Positions 60,621 to 64,000 of a DNA stretch of 64,000 nucleotides are shown piece by piece (positions within the stretch are counted from its first letter, which is position 1; each line of letters opens with the position of its first letter). Position numbers and translations under genes: made by a program. Origin of the DNA: Siphonodentalium dalli (lineage: Eukaryota; Mollusca; Scaphopoda; Gadilida; Siphonodentaliidae); NCBI GenBank assembly GCA_032622095.1, contig CP136065.1:68045675-68109674 (forward strand), given 5' to 3'. Under the pieces are notes generated by a model, which did no database searches, was not told where the DNA came from, and saw only the letters and a program-made list of their open reading frames with translations.

Positions 60621-61363
60621 TCAATGGTGGGATGGTATACAGGGCGACCATGCATTCGTCATCCAAAAGCGGTATATAATAAAGAGCGTTCTCGTGTATG
60701 ACCCTTTGTGCTCTTTTTTTCATAATAAAACTTGTGGATGTGTTTGAGCATTTTCGCAATGCGTGTGTCAACGATAGACACAATAGATGGTAGCCATTCA
60801 ATGGATATTTCATGACAATTTCCCAACTGTGTGTACGTACATTTAAAGATGCCCGGTCCGATTTGTCACCACAAAAGCACCATAGCTGTATTAAATACCA
60901 TAACATAAATCAATTGAACCAAGAGCCGATTAAAAAGTTATTTGGTGGGCGATTTACGGACTTTCGAAATAAAATGTTTTAACACGTTCTGAATTTTGTT
61001 CACCCTAGAACATGTGTACAGCACGTCCACGTTTCTGTATCTCACACGCGGAAGGTAATAAAGGGCATTCTATATATGGACTCTATATGAGTTTTGTGAT
61101 CGCTTTCGACGCACTACGTGTTGGTGATTTGTTGATTTCCGAGATGTATACGCCGATTGTTTTCTACTCATTCGCAGCGTTAACTAATGGATTACATTGG
61201 GTATTTTCGCAATGATTGTGCACATTAAATAATATTGATTGCAAATAGTTTTCGTTTCCCCTTAATTTGCATATAGTCAGCTGACAATTAAAGTTGACAC
61301 TTTTGACTAGTTTACATGTAGGGTCAAATTGGACAGGGCAACTTTAACAATGACATAATCTGT
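60621..61363. other. Non-coding spacer, 3' flank of lectin exon
   Basis: No gene recognised. As the 3' flank of the minus-strand lectin exon it should hold its 3' UTR; no convincing AATAAA was found on that strand near the stop. Confidence 0.35.
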
Positions 61364-61623
61364 TCATGTACACAAATTGATCTCACAGATCAATCCGATT
61401 CTTGTCGACGAGGTGCATATCCCGTCGTATACTAAGATGTCGTTTGTTTCCTTCCTCCTGATGAAGAGGCATTCTTCCGGGGAGGAGATGACGTCATCGG
61501 GTTGATTGCTAGCCCAGTTAAACCCTGTTATTTCTTGACCATTCCAATTTTTCCAGATCCGAGTCCCCGAGGAGATATCGTCCATGCCGTCCACGTGGTA
61601 TCTGTTTCCATCGCCAGACGTTT
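61364..61623 (-). CDS. C-type lectin domain, terminal exon
   Basis: On the minus strand a strong acceptor (TTTCCTTTCATCTGCAG) precedes the exon at 61623. The reading frame starts in phase 1 and runs to TGA at 61366-61364, about 86 codons. It encodes SGDGNRYHVDGMDD, IWKNWNGQEITGFNWASNQP and SPEECLFIRR, then DILVYDGICTSSTRIGLICE and a short tail. This is the second half of a C-type lectin-like domain: W-x2-W, the NQP loop, the acidic E-E-C, the D-x2-C pair and the final ICE cysteine. The QP rather than EPN or QPD calcium loop (here NQPDD) suggests galactose-type or non-classical sugar binding, which is inference. The protein is probably secreted, as most molluscan lectins of this kind are. Upstream exons (signal peptide, first half of the domain) should lie at higher coordinates but are not recognised within this window. 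Confidence 0.78.
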
Positions 61624-62990
61624 CTGCAGATGAAAGGAAACAATATTTTAGTCATCCCTATAATTATATAACCTTGGATAAACCAGGTTGCACACCCACA
61701 AGATATAATACATCATGTGTATGCCATCAAGCGATGTGCGTTTATTATCGACGCCTTTGCAAACGACTCATTTCACAATCACTTATAGAGTTGCGCCGCA
61801 TGGCAAACAATTTATCAACACGAGAGTGGACTGCGTACACAAATCATCATTAATATTAAACCCCTGGTCCTGCAAATGTGATAGGATACTGATGGGTCCT
61901 GCAAAATTGCTACGATATTGTTAGGCCAAACTGATGCTGTTAAGAAAAAGTACCGTTGTCATTTTCGCGGTGTTCCTAAATATACCCAGAAAAAGCCATT
62001 ATGCGTATCAAACATTGAAAAACACATACTTTGCAAAATATTATAATACTGGTTCTATTAGCTGTTGCAAATCGACTATAATCAAGTTGGCTATTCGCGT
62101 CGTTTTGCTTGTATTTGTTATAAACGGCATCAGTTCGCCCTACCATCATCATAGCAACTCAGCAGGAACCCGCCACCGTTTAACAAATTAGCAGGACCAC
62201 TTAACCAGTGGTATCTTACACGTGTGTTGTCCAAAACAATGACACTGTAACCATATTATTGTCAGTTGAAATGTATCCTTGTTTGACATCGGCAATATAT
62301 AGTGTTAAAGTTCGATAGTTTTCGCCGATTTCCAAGTGAGACATAACATAGTTACATCGAATGAGTGCTATAGTGTTCTCAATCCATTTTGGAGCGAAAC
62401 AGGAATATTTATATCGTTCGATTCGGCGCGGAATTTCATGAACGAAAAACACCAGAAAATATGTTTGAAATATACAAAATTTGAATCATACATTTTTCAT
62501 CAGTACTATATTGCTATATATCCACTATAGACCAATGAATTTGTTGTTATTGTTGTTGTTGTATATATGACCTTAAATTAATAGCAACGTAAACCGAAAA
62601 TGGCAGAGTCCGAGTGAATTAGTGACTGGTTCGAAAGAGTGCTTCTTGTCCCAAGATTGAACATCTTATCTCTCTGAGATATATTGGGTTAAAAATAACA
62701 CAGACAAATTGCGTGATGAGGGATTGTTGTACTTGTATACGACTGAAAAATACATAAAATTAGAGCAATATACGAACAAAATAAGAAATATTTAACGCAA
62801 ACTGTGTGGCCAAATTTTCAAATCAAGTTTGCCCCCAAAAAAATGGGAAACAGAACAGTCGGCGAGATGTTGACTATATTCACTAAGTGCGCTGGTAAAT
62901 TATGAAAACAAATATGCCGATTTTGCATCCAGCGTTATGCAGTTAATTATAATCAAACATCGTATATACATGTATAAGCCTAGTTCCTAT
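61624..62990. other. Presumed intron of the lectin gene
   Basis: If the lectin exon is part of an expressed gene, this stretch is its upstream intron. The frame 62216-62452 (-) is open but shows no C-type lectin motifs. Nothing else recognised. Confidence 0.35.
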
Positions 62991-62993
62991 ACA

Positions 62994-63273
62994 CAGGGAC
63001 GTGGTCGTTCGGTGAAAAGTGGGTTCGGTGTGTCCGCTAACCACTCCCATCTTTGGTAAAATGTTCAATAGTTGGACAGTTCATGCCTGACACAACATTA
63101 TTTGAAAATTTTACATAGGTGTAGTGGAAACTATATCATTGTTTGATTTTCCGACAAGTAAATGGTGCGACATTTGTTGTTTTTAGATTAACAGCTAGTA
63201 GCATAGTTTGTTTACCTTGGGTAAGAAATTTAACGTGGACATCCTCAATATGGGCCCTCTAGCCACATCCTTG
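62994..63273 (+). repeat. CAGGGACGTG family copy
   Basis: Starts CAGGGACGTGGTCG and ends in the inverted CCACATCCTTG. It carries TCTTTGGTAAAATGTTCAA, AGTTGGACAG, GCCTGACACAACATT and TTGATTTTCCGACAAG in the order seen at 5473-5921. A clean target duplication was not resolved. Confidence 0.7.
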
Positions 63274-63601
63274 CATACACCCCATTAGTCTAATGACTCC
63301 GACGCCGGCCATGACAGAACGCAAATATAAAACCTCTAAATTATTATGGAAACTAACTTATCCCCAGGAAAGTGTACGTGAGATGTACTGCTGTATTCAC
63401 CATCGGGTTCATTATCAATGTTCGCTACTACGCAGTGCTTGCCATTTCACGACATTTGGTAACCCTGTAATTCCAATCGCTCGTAACTCAATATATGTCC
63501 CAGAAAATGTCATATAAGTAGTCGCTAAATACAAATCCATAACATGCGCTTCAACTTTCGTTTCTAGTATTACTTGTGACAGTAAGTAAACAGTCCATTT
63601 A

Positions 63602-63710
63602 AGATGTGATTGATTGTTTGATTGATTGATTGTGGTTTAACGTCGTTTTAGCAGCAAATCCATAACACGACGAGAAGAAACAGATGATCAAAATCGAGTG
63701 AAGCAACTAT
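63602..63710 (+). repeat. GATT microsatellite with GTTTAACG repeat
   Basis: GATTGATTGTTTGATTGATT leads into GTGGTTTAACGTCGTTTTAG, then CAGCAAATCCATAACACGAC. A GATT run followed by GTTTAACGYC is a repeat I associate with mollusc genomes; this is memory, not a search. It supports the proposed source organism. Confidence 0.5.
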
Positions 63711-64000
63711 GATTAGAAATAACAGTGAATTAGACTAAAACGAAACAATATACAAATAAAAACACCCAAATCAGAGCGGGAGTGCTCGGGTGGTGTCAGA
63801 ACCATTATGAAACTGACCATTGTGCAAACACATATAAAACAGAATATAAAAAAGACAGCAATACTGCTTTGAGAACCGCCAAAATATACAACATGCATAA
63901 AATTAATCAGAAAAAAAATAATAATTTAATTCAAGGCTCCGGCATATCGTAATATTTGATGTATCTGGCAAACAAGCATCCTCAATGGTTGATAAGATAT
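63711..64000. other. Non-coding spacer
   Basis: AT-rich to the window end; may be the body of the preceding dispersed repeat. No gene recognised. Confidence 0.35.

Noticed and set aside
62216-62452. Candidate upstream exon of the lectin gene on the minus strand
   Set aside because: The translation lacks the WIG, cysteine and tryptophan pattern of the first half of a C-type lectin domain, and no acceptor or donor frames it.

Overview
The window looks like a gene-poor, repeat-dense stretch of an animal nuclear genome, most likely a mollusc or another lophotrochozoan. The evidence is AT-rich spacer with no operons, an intron boundary in a C-type lectin exon, a TRIM-type beta-propeller reading frame, broken LINE and GIY-YIG retroelements, Helitron-like elements with internal minisatellites, and a GATT-rich GTTTAACG-type repeat near the right end that resembles repeats I know from molluscs. 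I cannot fix the species.

Only two host-gene pieces are convincing. The first is a 283-codon TRIM/NHL-like beta-propeller ORF (48150-49001, +). The sequence upstream still encodes coiled-coil residues but carries two stops and a frameshift, so this locus is probably a TRIM pseudogene or a decayed paralogue. The second is the terminal exon of a C-type lectin domain gene (61364-61623, -) with a clean acceptor; its other exons are not recognised here. Retroelement coding remnants are a GIY-YIG fragment of Penelope type (25290-26027, +), a frameshifted LINE reverse transcriptase (52160-53200, +) and a LINE C-terminal fragment (35272-35500, -).

The rest is mostly mobile DNA and satellites. 0.5-8.3 kb: duplicated segments, a short satellite present as two arrays in opposite orientation, and GC-rich palindromes. 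8.7-12.2 kb: hairpins and two MITEs that share an internal palindrome. 13.3-14.6 kb: two Helitron-like elements joined head to tail with no base between them. 16.3-17.5 kb: a TA-flanked element built of GGTTCT/AGAACC palindromes. 17.9-21.4 kb: a third, reverse-strand Helitron-like element with a recent 660-bp duplication. 23.3-24.3 kb: another minisatellite element ending in a hairpin. 28.5-32.5 kb: a satellite interrupted by a hAT-like element, itself interrupted by a second hAT-like element, both with 8-bp target duplications. 37.9-44.7 kb: a possible TIR element, another copy of the paired-palindrome MITE, and a 2.6-kb hAT-like element. 56.1-60.6 kb: a perfect-type hairpin, the fourth paired-palindrome element, a 275-bp hAT-like foldback element and an AGAACCAAATGGTTCT array.

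The most unusual signal is one internal core, two inverted copies of a 69-bp near-perfect palindrome around an AT-rich spacer, found at four loci inside elements with three unrelated sets of termini (10.8, 11.8, 40.4 and 57.2 kb). It suggests a mobile module that is carried by, or captures, different transposon ends.
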